This document shows positions 36,149-45,112 of a DNA stretch of 64,000 nucleotides, in pieces; position 1 is the first letter of the stretch; every line of letters begins with the position of its first letter. The stretch covers positions 806,001 to 870,000 of the forward strand of contig CP040003.1 of the NCBI GenBank assembly GCA_005697215.1, read 5' to 3'. The notes beneath the pieces were generated by a model. That model made no database searches. It saw nothing but the letters and a program-made list of their open reading frames with translations, and was not told the origin of the DNA. This DNA is from Candidatus Saccharibacteria bacterium oral taxon 488 (GTDB taxonomy: Bacteria > Patescibacteriota > Saccharimonadia > Saccharimonadales > Saccharimonadaceae). The position numbers and the translations under genes are program-made.

Positions 36149-36807
36149 TGTTCAAAAAATGTCTCCGTTGAAATATGTGATTCATCAACGCCAGCGGCAG
36201 TTAGTTTTTGCCAAACATCGCGCACAAATGGCAGGCTGCCACAAACCAGAAAATGCGCATCATTTGGCACTTCACTCACAATTTTAGCCACCTCAAACCG
36301 TCCATTATGCCAGCCGTCTCGTTCCTCAACCTGCTGGCGGGTACTAAACTTTTTGACCGTAATATTTGATGCTACCAACTCCTCCGAGAACACCATATAT
36401 TCTGGCGATTTTTGACTGAAATAGAGAAAGGTCGGCTGCTGGGCGTCCGCCAAAATACTCCAAATTGGACTCAGCCCGCACCCTGCCGCAATGCCGACCA
36501 ATGGCCGCTCAGTCTGCGGATTGAAATCGCCGTACGCCCGGCTAATCTGCAGTGTGTCACCAACCTGGCGTGAACACAAATAGCTGGAGAATTCACCGCC
36601 AACATTTTTCACGGTAATTGACATCAATTCCTCGTGCGGGCGCGAAGAAATACTATAGGCCTTGCCTTCGCGCACCTGGCTGCCCTCGATGAACACCGTG
36701 ATGTATTGCCCCGCCATAAAGTCAAACGGCCGCGCAACATACAGTGTCGTCACCTCGGGGTTTTCCTGGCGCACCCGCACAATTTCGACAGTTAGTGAAT
36801 CACGCAT
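36145..36807 (-). CDS. Ferredoxin-NADP reductase-like flavoprotein
   Basis: A 220-residue FNR-fold protein. The FAD-binding region contains GKAYSISSRP (RxYS-type, with Lys for Arg), the flavin diphosphate region is VGGEFSSYL, and the nucleotide-binding domain has GIAAGCGLSPIWSI and FLVCGSLPFV, ending in an aromatic-rich tail. There is no 2Fe-2S domain. It overlaps nrdG by 16 bp. NrdG needs low-potential electrons to reduce its 4Fe-4S cluster, commonly from flavodoxin and Fpr in E. coli. The operon position suggests that this reductase supplies NrdG, perhaps through the cysteine-cluster protein downstream. Confidence 0.82.
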   Translation of the reverse strand: MRDSLTVEIVRVRQENPEVTTLYVARPFDFMAGQYITVFIEGSQVREGKAYSISSRPHEELMSITVKNVGGEFSSYLCSRQVGDTLQISRAYGDFNPQTERPLVGIAAGCGLSPIWSILADAQQPTFLYFSQKSPEYMVFSEELVASNITVKKFSTRQQVEERDGWHNGRFEVAKIVSEVPNDAHFLVCGSLPFVRDVWQKLTAAGVDESHISTETFFEQ

Positions 36808-37535
36808 TCCTCGACATACCTTTCCATTATTTTTTGAGCGGCTCTAAATTCTTCATCAGTAAAGGTGTGGTAGTTGGCAAATTTCGGGCTAATGGTTGTA
36901 CCGGTGCGAAAATGCTGCAAGGCAAATCGCTTGGCGCCTTTGACTAGCTCGCCAATCTTTTCAAAATCCGCTACCTCCAACTGCTCGCGGACGATCGTCG
37001 TTCGAAATTCATGACCAATTCCTGAGTCAATCATCAACCGCACGTTCTCCTTGATGGCTTCCAGATCAATCGGCCGCGCCGCAATCTCTACGTATTTTTC
37101 CAGCGGCCCCTTGACGTCCATAGCGATAAAGTCAATCGTCCCCTCCTCGACCATGCCGCGCACCATGTCAGGATGCGTGCCGTTAGTGTCCAGCTTGACA
37201 TCAAAACCTAGGTTCTTGATCATCCGGCACAGCACCGGCAAATCTTCGTTAACCGTCGGCTCGCCGCCAGAAATCACCACGCCGTCTAGCTTGCCGATGC
37301 GCGATTTCAGAAAAATCATCGCCTCCTCGACCGGGATGCTCGGCGCTAACCGCTCGGGTAGTACCAGCTCCGGATTATGGCAATAGCCGCAGCGCATATT
37401 GCAGCCGGAGAGAAACAGCGCTGCCGCCACATGCCCTGGATAGTCCACCAGCGACAGCTTCTGAATCCCGCCAATCGCCACCTTAAGCTGGGATAGCGAC
37501 GGCGCTAGCTCGCTGGTGTTCGGCGGCATCGTCAT
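36792..37535 (-). CDS. nrdG: Anaerobic ribonucleotide reductase activating protein (radical SAM)
   Basis: A 247-residue radical-SAM activase. The cluster-binding motif C-x3-C-x2-C is CNMRCGYC near residues 45-52, after the typical IQKLSLVDYPG opening; VVISGGEPTVNEDLP is the glycine-rich AdoMet motif. This variant belongs to the NrdG2-like group that installs the glycyl radical on NrdD. The start at 37535 has a Shine-Dalgarno (GGGAG) lying inside nrdD, and the two genes overlap by 53 bp. It precedes the flavin reductase in the same operon. Confidence 0.93.
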   Translation of the reverse strand: MTMPPNTSELAPSLSQLKVAIGGIQKLSLVDYPGHVAAALFLSGCNMRCGYCHNPELVLPERLAPSIPVEEAMIFLKSRIGKLDGVVISGGEPTVNEDLPVLCRMIKNLGFDVKLDTNGTHPDMVRGMVEEGTIDFIAMDVKGPLEKYVEIAARPIDLEAIKENVRLMIDSGIGHEFRTTIVREQLEVADFEKIGELVKGAKRFALQHFRTGTTISPKFANYHTFTDEEFRAAQKIMERYVEECVIH

Positions 37536-39618
37536 AATGCTCCCTCATGTCAAATTCAGCTTGCTTACCGTTATTCCACTGAGAAACTGGACGCAAGAAG
37601 CCAACCACACGTGAGTAAACTTCGGTACTTTCGCCGCAATTCGGGCAAGCCGGATGTTCGCCAACGATGTAGCCGTGATTAGCGCAAATCGAGAAGCTTG
37701 GCGTGAAGGTAAAGTATGGCAATTTGTAGTTTTCGCAAATTGTCTTGACCAATTTCTTGAGCGTTTGTGGATCATCCATGCGCTCACCCAGGAAGAAGTG
37801 AATCACCGTGCCGCCCGTGTATTTGGTCTGCAAATTATCCTGCAAATCCATCAACTCGAACAGGTCGTCAGTATAGTTGACCGGCAAGTGGCTGGAGTTG
37901 GTGTAGAACGGATGCTTGACCGCCGCGCCCAAACCATTGGCAAAGTGTGCTCGGTCAGGGAAGCTGGCCTTGTCAAGCTGCGCCAAACGGTAGGTCGTGC
38001 CCTCGGCTGGCGTCGCCTCCAGGTTGTAATTATTGCCCGTTTCTTTCTGGTACTCGACCAGCCGATCGCGCATGAAGTCAAGCGTTTTCTCGGCAAATGC
38101 CTTACCCTTCTCAGTGCCGATGTCAACGCCCAGCAAATTCAACGCTGCCTCGTTGGTGCCGATCAAACCGATGGTTGAGAAGTGATTTTTCCAGTACTCG
38201 TTGAAGCGCTTTTTAATATCTCGCAGATAAAACTTGGTGTATGGATACAGGCTGATATCCGAATCGGTCAGCTGCTCCAGCACCTTGCGTTTGGTCTCCA
38301 GGCTGTCGCGCGCCATATCCATCAGCTCGCCCAAGCCCTTGAAAAACTCTTTCTCGTTCTTCGATTTCAGCGCCAAGCGCGGCAGGTTAATCGTCACCAC
38401 GCCAATTGAACCGGTCATCGGATTACTGCCAAACAAGCCGCCGCCGCGATACTCCAGCTGGCGATTATCAATGCGCAAGCGACAGCACATCGAGCGCGCA
38501 TCTTCTGGATCCATGTCGGAATTGATGAAGTTCGAGAAGTACGGAATGCCGTATTTGGCGCTAGCTTCCCAAAGATTTTCAATGACCGGATTATCCCAGT
38601 TGAAATCTTTGGTGATGTTGACTGTCGGAATCGGGAAGGTAAAGACTCGTCCGTTGGCGTCGCCCTCGGACAACACCTCCAATAGCGCTTTATTAAGCAT
38701 GTTCATCTCTTCCTGATAATCGCCGTAGTTGGTATCCTGCATCTCGCCGCCGATGATCACCGGGTTGCCGGCCATATGCTTCGGACATTCCAGATCAAGC
38801 GTAATGTTGGTAAACGGCGTCTGGAAACCAACCCGAGTTGGCACGTTGACATTAAAGACGAACTCCTGCAGCGCTTGCTTGACCTCGTCATAGCTCAGCT
38901 TATCAGTGCGAATGAACGGCGCCAAGAGAGTATCAAAGTCAGAGAACGCCTGAGCGCCAGCCGCCTCGCCCTGCAAAGTGTAGAAGAAATTGACCACCTG
39001 CCCAAGAGCTGAACGAAAATGCTTAGCCGGCTTGGAAGCAACCTTGTTTTTAACGCCAGTGAAGCCTTGGCGCAGCAAATCCATCAGATCCCAACCGACA
39101 CAGTAGACACTTAGCAAATTGAGGTCGTGAATGTGCAGATCACCCTCTTTGTGCGCCCGGCCGATTTTCGGCGAATAGATCTTATCCAGCCAGTAGGTCT
39201 TGGTAATTTCCGCCGAAACGTAATTATTCAGACCCTGCAAACTATAACCCATGTTGGAGTTTTCTTTGACTTTCCAATCCAAGTTATTGACGTATTTATC
39301 GATCAAATCGACGTGCGCGTTGGATGTAATTTCACGCAGTTTTTTATGCTGGTCGCGGTAAATGATGTAGGCCTTGGCGGTTTTCTTAAACTTAGAATCA
39401 ATCAAAATATCCTCGACAATGTCCTGGATATCTTCGACACCTGGCAAGCGTTTTGGGTTGCGGGTTTCCAGTACTGCCAGCACCTTGTCAGTCAATTTGA
39501 CAGCCTGTTTGGCATCAAATTCGCCAGTCTCCAGGCCCGCCTTCTCGATGGCTTTCTCAATTTTTTTACGGTCAAATTTAACAGTCCGACCATCGCGTTT
39601 TTTGATTGATTTGTACAT
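37483..39618 (-). CDS. nrdD: Anaerobic (class III) ribonucleoside-triphosphate reductase
   Basis: A 711-residue enzyme that reduces ribonucleoside triphosphates to deoxyribonucleotides without oxygen. The N-terminal ATP cone (KKRDGRTVKFDRKKIEKAI) gives allosteric control. The central barrel contains the blocks GDLHIHDLN and SMCCRLRIDNRQLEYRGGG (substrate-site cysteines). Near the C-terminus are a zinc site built from C-x-N-H plus CPNC and the glycyl-radical loop RVVGFLRPV. It is the first gene of the operon nrdD-nrdG-FNR-like-acidic protein. The leader of about 100 nt holds a GC hairpin and an AAGGAGGGG ribosome site. Two NrdR boxes cover the promoter. No aerobic reductase gene is seen in the window. 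Confidence 0.96.
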   Translation of the reverse strand: MYKSIKKRDGRTVKFDRKKIEKAIEKAGLETGEFDAKQAVKLTDKVLAVLETRNPKRLPGVEDIQDIVEDILIDSKFKKTAKAYIIYRDQHKKLREITSNAHVDLIDKYVNNLDWKVKENSNMGYSLQGLNNYVSAEITKTYWLDKIYSPKIGRAHKEGDLHIHDLNLLSVYCVGWDLMDLLRQGFTGVKNKVASKPAKHFRSALGQVVNFFYTLQGEAAGAQAFSDFDTLLAPFIRTDKLSYDEVKQALQEFVFNVNVPTRVGFQTPFTNITLDLECPKHMAGNPVIIGGEMQDTNYGDYQEEMNMLNKALLEVLSEGDANGRVFTFPIPTVNITKDFNWDNPVIENLWEASAKYGIPYFSNFINSDMDPEDARSMCCRLRIDNRQLEYRGGGLFGSNPMTGSIGVVTINLPRLALKSKNEKEFFKGLGELMDMARDSLETKRKVLEQLTDSDISLYPYTKFYLRDIKKRFNEYWKNHFSTIGLIGTNEAALNLLGVDIGTEKGKAFAEKTLDFMRDRLVEYQKETGNNYNLEATPAEGTTYRLAQLDKASFPDRAHFANGLGAAVKHPFYTNSSHLPVNYTDDLFELMDLQDNLQTKYTGGTVIHFFLGERMDDPQTLKKLVKTICENYKLPYFTFTPSFSICANHGYIVGEHPACPNCGESTEVYSRVVGFLRPVSQWNNGKQAEFDMREHYDDAAEHQRASAVAIPA

Positions 39619-39702
39619 ACCCCTCCTTATTATGGCAATAGCAAACCAGCCCCAACCTCCCCGAGGGGCTCGTGTTGCAAAAAACGTTATTTATTTTCTA
39701 AG

Positions 39703-39757
39703 ACACCATATGTAGTGCTTAATATAGAATATACACGCAATATATAGCGTTTGTCAA
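39703..39757 (-). promoter_or_regulatory. nrdD promoter with two NrdR boxes
   Basis: The -35 TTGACA (39757-39752) and -10 TATATT (39733-39728) are 18 bp apart. One NrdR-like box, ACGCAATATATAGCGT (39735-39750), fills the spacer; the second, ACACCATATGTAGTG (39703-39717), lies just past the start of transcription. Their centres are about 32 bp apart, three helical turns, as is usual for paired NrdR boxes. NrdR would repress the operon when deoxyribonucleotides are abundant. Confidence 0.8.
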
Positions 39758-39776
39758 CGAAAATACATTGTATTAT

Positions 39777-40316
39777 TTACATATGAAGTGCGGAAGTCTT
39801 TGTTTCCTCTGATAACGCCAAGACGTCACGGTAAATCATATCAACAATTTCCGCCTGAGCCAGCTTCTCGCCAATTCGCCGCTCACCTGGCACATCCAAA
39901 ACATCCTGATCTTTCCACCACTGGCGCATTTCCGATTCGCCAAATTCATGAGCGTTTGGCTTAGTGGCGTGGCGGCGCACCGTTTCCTTAAACGATATAT
40001 CAAAATAATAAATCAGTTTTTCGCCCTGAAAATCATTCAGCAGCCGATGTAGCATCGCGCCGTATTTTTTATTACTCAAAATACCTTCCAAAATCACCGT
40101 ATAACCAACTTTGTTGCCGTACATACATAGATCATAAATCAACTGAATCGCCGGGTTGCTTTCACTGTCTTTCACGCGAAGTATTTCTCGGCGCACCACA
40201 TCCTGCGACACCAACATCGTGCCGTAGCCTAGTTGACGCTGGAGCAAGCGCGCCGTGCTGGTTTTACCGCAGCCAGAATTACCGCGGAGAATGATCAGCG
40301 GATGAGAGGTCGTCAC
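39777..40316 (-). CDS. P-loop kinase (AAA_33/zeta-toxin-like fold)
   Basis: A 179-residue P-loop protein. Walker A GNSGCGKT spans residues 12-19 (RGNSGCGKTSTARLL), followed by the helix QRQLGYG and a likely catalytic region VVRREILRVKD; the lid part contains RRHATKP. These small kinases phosphorylate small molecules, nucleosides or sugars, and some resemble zeta toxins. Its ATG overlaps the stop of the upstream phosphotransferase gene by 4 bp, so the two could have worked on the same substrate. The target is unknown. Confidence 0.7.
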   Translation of the reverse strand: MTTSHPLIILRGNSGCGKTSTARLLQRQLGYGTMLVSQDVVRREILRVKDSESNPAIQLIYDLCMYGNKVGYTVILEGILSNKKYGAMLHRLLNDFQGEKLIYYFDISFKETVRRHATKPNAHEFGESEMRQWWKDQDVLDVPGERRIGEKLAQAEIVDMIYRDVLALSEETKTSALHM

Positions 40317-41313
40317 GTGCGCTCCAGTAAATCATAAGCGGTGGCCGCTGACAGCGCCTGCATTTGACGAAGATTATCGCCTGGCTTAAGCAGCGGTTTA
40401 AGACTACGAATAAGGTAAAAACCAACAAACGCTGCTAGCATCTCTGCATTGAGTTCGTCTAGCCACGGCGTTACGTCCTGACCGTGTCGCGCCATATCGA
40501 CCAGAAACTCCGTCGCACCAGCCCCTCGCGGCGCATAGGAAGCCCAATTCCAATCGACCAATTTCAACTGACCAGTTTGCGGATGAAACGCCAAGTTATC
40601 ACTGCGAACATCACTGTGATCAAAACAGTCTTCTGGTTGTTTTTGGCGCATACCGAAATATCAACTAATTTATCGCTCTCGCCCAGTAAATCAATCATCT
40701 TTTGGCAGCGCCGCTGGTTGACTTCTGATTGCTCCGGTAATAATGTTCGATAATTATCAATCAACTGACGGCGAATATCAGCCTCGGCAATAACTTGATC
40801 AATGCCGTTATTCAAGCCGAGCTCCGCCGTCGTAAATGGCTGCAATTGCAATTTCTCAATCACCTCATGTTGCAAATCTGTTTTTTCCAGCTCGCGAGTT
40901 GCCGCTACCACCGCTGAAATATATCGTTCTACCAGGGATTTTTCTGCTGGCGGTTGCCACAACCAGCCGTCGGCTGACGCATAACTACTGGTCATCAGCA
41001 CGTGTCCGTCGCCCTCCAGCTTAGCCCAATCAGCAACATATTGCGGGTGAACTTTTTGCAGTAACCGCATCACTTCATAATCTTTTTTCAGCCAAGCTAA
41101 CTCGGTCTTACCATCATCAGGCAACACATCAATATCAACTTCTTTGACAAAAATTGTCCGATCGCCGGCCGACACCAAAGCCCGGCGATTACGCGAAAAG
41201 CCGCCGCTCACCGAAGTAACTCGCAGGTCGGAAGAGTCAACACCGAGTTCCACTGCCGCACACTGCAGCGCTCTATTGGTCAGCAATTTGTTGGGACTGA
41301 GCGAAGTTTTCAT
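40313..41313 (-). pseudogene. Aminoglycoside-phosphotransferase-like kinase, split by a frameshift
   Basis: Two overlapping frames make one APH/choline-kinase-like protein of about 330 residues. The first (41313 down to about 40656) holds the N-lobe with IFVKEVDIDVLPDD; the second (to 40313) holds the catalytic loop HSDVRSDN and the metal-binding LVDWNWAS. The second frame has a stop just upstream, so the break must lie near the A run at 40656-40658 (T run on the coding strand); adding one base would join LVDIF to GMRQKQ. It may be a real pseudogene, a sequencing error in a homopolymer, or a frameshift event. The ATG at 41313 is 6 nt from TATAAT, giving a leaderless start. It is coupled to the P-loop kinase gene. 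Confidence 0.75.
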
Positions 41314-41340
41314 ATGGAAATTATAGCATTGACCTCGAGT

Positions 41341-42354
41341 TTACCGCGAGTCGACGTGCGAAACAACCAACATAAATTCCGCGCCACTTGGCGGCTGACT
41401 TTTAACCCGAATTGTGTAGCCACAGCGATCCGCCAGCGACTTGGCGATCGCCAGCCCCAAACCATGACCCGACACATCGGTCCGCGTCCGCGCCGCGTCT
41501 GCCCGGTAAAATCGCTCAAAAATGTGCTTTTGGTCACCCGGCGCAATGCCTGGGCCATTATCTCTCACCGCGAATTCCAGTGCGTGTTTTTTACGATTCA
41601 CCCACGCAATCACATTCACTTCGCCGTTTTTTGGTGGCACGTATTTGATAGCGTTATCCATGAAAATTGCTAGAATTTGACGAACCGCATTTGCCTGAAG
41701 CGGCACGTCGCCGGTCGGTGATTGATTGTCATACACGAGCTTTACCCGCTTTGCCTGCGCAGCTGGTGTAAACCGCGTCACCACTTCTTCGATAAGCGTA
41801 GCTGGATTAACTAGTTCCGGATCAGTTACGACACCCTCCGACTTTGCTAAGTCAAGCAGTGAATTACTGAGCTCGGTCAATCTCTTAATTTCTGCAACGT
41901 TCTGACTCAAAACCTGGCGAGCTTTCTTATCGGTCAGCGTTGATTTTCTGAGTGCCACTTCGTTCACAAGTAACAACGCCGCTAACGGTGTTCTCAGTTC
42001 GTGACTAGCGTCAGACACAAACTGTGCTTGCTGTTTAATCGCCCGCTCAATTGGCTTGAGCGTCCGCCGCGCCAATAGCAAACTCAGCCAATAACCAACC
42101 AGTAGCATCACCCCGTTCAATACCGCCAGCGACATAATCACCGACCCGCGCGTCTCGCGGTTGCGCCGTTCCAGGCGGCGATTGAACTGACGTTCGACGA
42201 GCTATGGTGGCTGCTGAGCATGTTCACTCGGCGGCAACGGACGATCTAATTGTACGGAAGTGATAGCATAAATAATCACGCTAAACACTAGTGATAACGT
42301 CATGATCACCGCCAGATAGCTCAGTGCCAGGCGTCTGACGCGCTGCTGTTTCAT
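41341..42354 (-). pseudogene. Sensor histidine kinase interrupted by an amber codon
   Basis: Reading from the ATG at 42354, the frame gives a first transmembrane segment (about residues 8-33), then meets TAG at codon 51 (42204-42202) in the short outer loop. It continues in the same frame through a second transmembrane segment, the H-box FVSDASHELRTPLAAL, an N-box MDNAIKYVPP, and G-boxes DNGPGIAP and GHGLGLAI, ending at 41341. Without the stop the product would be 337 residues, a normal small two-component sensor. The ATG overlaps the response regulator stop as ATGA. A start at GTG 42141 would give a kinase core with one membrane segment (266 aa), which might remain active but without its sensor part. 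Confidence 0.82.
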
Positions 42355-43025
42355 GATTTATCCTCCAGCTTGTAGCCAAAGCCCGGGACGGTGTGAATCA
42401 ATTTTGCGTCAAATGGTTTATCAATTTTGCGGCGCAAAAACATGATGAATAATTCAACATTGTTCGGCAAGACATCGGCATCAAAATCCCACACGTGCGA
42501 GATGATTTGCTCTTTGGACAGGACCTTGCCGGCGTTACGCATCAGATACTCCAACACAGCGTATTCTTTGGCAGTCAGGCTAATTTCCTGTGCGGCGCGT
42601 GTCACTTTTTTCAAACTCGGATCAAGCGTCAAATCACCAACTCGCAAGACTTCTTCCAGCTTCTCATTCGGACGACGCAGCAAAGCACGAAGACGCGCCA
42701 ATAACACCTCAAAACTAAACGGCTTCGCCAGATAATCATCAGCGCCCATATCCAAGCCTTCGACAATATCCCGCTCAGCATCACGCGCCGTCAACATCAA
42801 AATCGGCGTCTGATTACCATCTTGACGTAGCACCCGGCAAACCTCATAGCCATTCATTTCCGGCAGCATCACATCAAGAATAATCACATCATAGTCATCC
42901 GCCGTCGCCGTTCGGTAGCCCTCGTCGCCGTCATGCGCCACATCGACCGCATAAGCTTCATCCTCCAGACCCTCTTTCAGCGACCGCGCAATCGCCACGT
43001 CATCTTCTACTAGTAAAATTCTCAT
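42351..43025 (-). CDS. OmpR/PhoB-type response regulator
   Basis: A 224-residue regulator. The receiver domain has the acidic pair ED/D (LVEDDVAIA), the phosphorylation site D51 region (DVIILDVMLPEMNG), the conserved threonine (MLTARD) and lysine (AKPFSFEVL). The C-terminal OmpR winged helix has LTAKEYAVLEYLMRNAGKV and HTVPGFGYKLE. It is encoded in an operon with the adjacent amber-interrupted sensor kinase, with ATGA overlap. An AGAGG-type ribosome site precedes the ATG. Target genes are not evident. Confidence 0.95.
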   Translation of the reverse strand: MRILLVEDDVAIARSLKEGLEDEAYAVDVAHDGDEGYRTATADDYDVIILDVMLPEMNGYEVCRVLRQDGNQTPILMLTARDAERDIVEGLDMGADDYLAKPFSFEVLLARLRALLRRPNEKLEEVLRVGDLTLDPSLKKVTRAAQEISLTAKEYAVLEYLMRNAGKVLSKEQIISHVWDFDADVLPNNVELFIMFLRRKIDKPFDAKLIHTVPGFGYKLEDKS

Positions 43026-43100
43026 TAACTAACTATCCTCTTTTTCAACTTTAGCACAGGCATCTGAAAAACTGCTGAAAGCACCCCTCTCAAAAAGAAA

Positions 43101-44093
43101 TTAGTCGCCGCAACGAATGACAATTTTAGTACTATCTCCCGCTACGACCTTACATTTACCGCCCACCGGATACGTGGACTTCGGGTCAGTGTGACCAAAA
43201 TCCAGATCAACTATTACTGGAATTTTTGAATCGATATTCTTTGAAAGAATGATGTCGCTAATCATATCGTCTGTCGCCCGAGATTCGCCCTGAAAACGCC
43301 CAACTAAAATTGCTTTTACTTGACGAAAGAACGGCTGTTGCATCAACGCCTGCACGTGGCGTTCAAACGTTTCAGGAATTGAATCATAGCTATCGTCTTC
43401 AATGCACAAAATAATATCGCCTTCAACTTTCGGAAAATATTCCGTACCATTCAACAGATTTAGACTGCACAAATTGCCGCCAATCATTACTCCTTCAGCC
43501 GATCCGCTCTGTACAACTCGCGGTCCATTATTTTTCAAAGCTTGGCGCGGCGAAGCTTCGTCATAATTCCACGGGAAATCGTAAAATGTTTCCGATTGCT
43601 GAACGACAAGTTCTGTTGGCTGATTGGTAAACAAACACCGCCGAAAATACTCCAACGAATAATTAGCTTCTGGCGGCAAACCAAAACAATAGAAATTTGG
43701 CATCGCATAAGTCACCAGACCAGTTTTTGCCAAAATCGCATGATTGAGAACGGTGATATCAGAAAAGCCACCAAAGATCTTCGGATTGTCTTTTATAATC
43801 TGCCAGTTAACTTTACCCAGCATCTGATTTGAATTAAATCCGCCAATCGCCGCCAGAATACACTTCACGTTTTCGTCCATAAACGCTTCGTGCAAATCCT
43901 CAACCTTCTCGTCGTCCGTCGGACAACCTCGCTGATTGCGAGAAAAAGCATTTTTGCTAAACGTAACTTTTAGTCCCAGTGATTCTAGGGCTGCTTTCGC
44001 CCGATCTAAAACTCTTTCATCAATATCACTCGCGGAACGCGCCGGTGCAATCACCCTTATTTCATCACCTGGCTGTAATTTCTCTGGTATCAT
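43101..44093 (-). CDS. S66-family serine peptidase (MccF/LD-carboxypeptidase-like)
   Basis: A 330-residue peptidase of the S66 family. The nucleophile is in GGFNSNQML (S88), the glutamate in LCIEDDSYDS and the histidine in DFGHTDP; the opening PGDEIRVIAPARS is family-typical. MccF cleaves microcin C conjugates, giving immunity, and LdcA trims the terminal D-Ala of peptidoglycan tetrapeptides. The GGFNSN block and CIEDDSYD suggest the MccF branch, but the substrate is uncertain. The gene has a Shine-Dalgarno (AGGAAAGG) and is preceded by a terminator, so it is an independent unit. Confidence 0.88.
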   Translation of the reverse strand: MIPEKLQPGDEIRVIAPARSASDIDERVLDRAKAALESLGLKVTFSKNAFSRNQRGCPTDDEKVEDLHEAFMDENVKCILAAIGGFNSNQMLGKVNWQIIKDNPKIFGGFSDITVLNHAILAKTGLVTYAMPNFYCFGLPPEANYSLEYFRRCLFTNQPTELVVQQSETFYDFPWNYDEASPRQALKNNGPRVVQSGSAEGVMIGGNLCSLNLLNGTEYFPKVEGDIILCIEDDSYDSIPETFERHVQALMQQPFFRQVKAILVGRFQGESRATDDMISDIILSKNIDSKIPVIVDLDFGHTDPKSTYPVGGKCKVVAGDSTKIVIRCGD

Positions 44094-44121
44094 ATATTTC
44101 CTTTCCTAAAATTGATCAAGC

Positions 44122-44142
44122 AAAAAACCTCCCGCAGGAGGC
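44122..44142 (-). terminator. Rho-independent terminator after the ASCH gene
   Basis: On the minus strand GCCTCC-TGCG-GGAGG is followed by TTTTTT. It lies downstream of the ASCH gene (44243-44617) and just before the S66 peptidase gene, separating the two transcripts. Confidence 0.75.
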
Positions 44143-44242
44143 AAAACACAACAATAAAACGCCTTCTGCTTACACGTGGAGATGGTAACAAATTGAGAGT
44201 AAATTCGTCATGGCTTCAGTACATCATAGCCATACTGAAAGA

Positions 44243-44617
44243 TTAAAGCAACGAACGAACTTCCACTGCTAGCACGCCATAATGTTTTTGGTCAGCAACG
44301 GAATAATATTTGTTGTATTCGGCAGCGGCAGCTTCGGCACTGGTGGCGTGCGGGATAACACGGTGGTAACCCTCGGCCTGCACCATTTCTAAAAAGGAAT
44401 TGTAGTGGCGGATAGCGATAATCTCCACGCGTGCTTGATCTGGTTCGCCGTCGTGTAGTATTCCTTCGGCATCGCGAACATCGCGGCGCAGGCGAATCTT
44501 ATCGCCGACTCGGTACTCGGCAAACTTTCCACGATTCAACCGACCTTCAACCGTCTTCCGCCCGGCGATAATATCGTCGAGTAATTTTGATTCTCGTCCT
44601 GAGTGCCAGATTTTCAT
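44243..44617 (-). CDS. ASCH-domain protein
   Basis: A 124-residue ASCH domain with the family-typical start LLDDIIAGRKTVEGRLNR, the beta-barrel motif FAEYRVGDKIRLRRD, and the conserved segment VEIIAIRHYNSFLEM. The family has a PUA-like fold and some members hydrolyse N4-acetylcytidine or bind RNA; the exact role here is not known. It is transcribed alone, upstream of a terminator. Confidence 0.85.
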   Translation of the reverse strand: MKIWHSGRESKLLDDIIAGRKTVEGRLNRGKFAEYRVGDKIRLRRDVRDAEGILHDGEPDQARVEIIAIRHYNSFLEMVQAEGYHRVIPHATSAEAAAAEYNKYYSVADQKHYGVLAVEVRSLL

Positions 44618-45112
44618 AATTCCTACAGTGTTGTATCTTTTTTATAGTTTTTCTTAACTTCTTGCCAACAGCGATGCCATAGAATTATAGCACAGCCTAT
44701 AAAAGTGTTTCTACTAGGCATGCCTACAAGGATATATTAGGGTATATTTTATGAATATAGCCCTCCATAAGCTAAAACCTCTAAGATGGCAATGTGTTGC
44801 CCGTGATAACATCAGATATCTCTTGCGTGAAAGGTAGCTAAAATTGTTTATGATTTCCTACGCCAAAAGGTACCAATGTTTAGGACAGATACCTACTACA
44901 AACCATACTCAGATAATTTAATTGACGATATCTTCTAGATATAGGTGCTCTAGATTTTATAAAGTACTAAATCCGTCTCCTACTTTACTTTTCACGATAT
45001 ATCCACTAACGCATATATCGCGCCGACCAGGCTAGCTGTGTATATAGTGCATTTATATGATAAATTCTACTTTGATTATGAAGTGTAGTCAAAAATCTTC
45101 AGATTAGGTAAA
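44618..45112. other. Intergenic stretch of about 495 bp without a recognisable gene
   Basis: This region is AT-rich and holds no long open frame on either strand. The only structure noticed is an inverted repeat CGATATAT (44995-45002) with ATATATCG (45013-45020), which lacks a T tail. It may hold a decayed gene, a small RNA or a regulatory region; nothing firm can be said. Confidence 0.4.

Noticed and set aside
37654..38178. A 174-codon plus-strand frame inside nrdD
   Set aside because: It lies antisense to the conserved C-terminal part of NrdD and has no domain or ribosome site.
42202..42204. General amber (TAG) readthrough or recoding
   Set aside because: Only one in-frame TAG inside a gene was noticed and TAG also ends genes normally (for example the Ymh-like gene at 50907), so a mutation or error is more likely.
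44618..45112. A riboswitch or small RNA gene in the long intergenic stretch
   Set aside because: No recognisable conserved motif or GC-rich structure with a T tail was found; the inverted repeat at 44995-45020 is AT-rich and without a tail.
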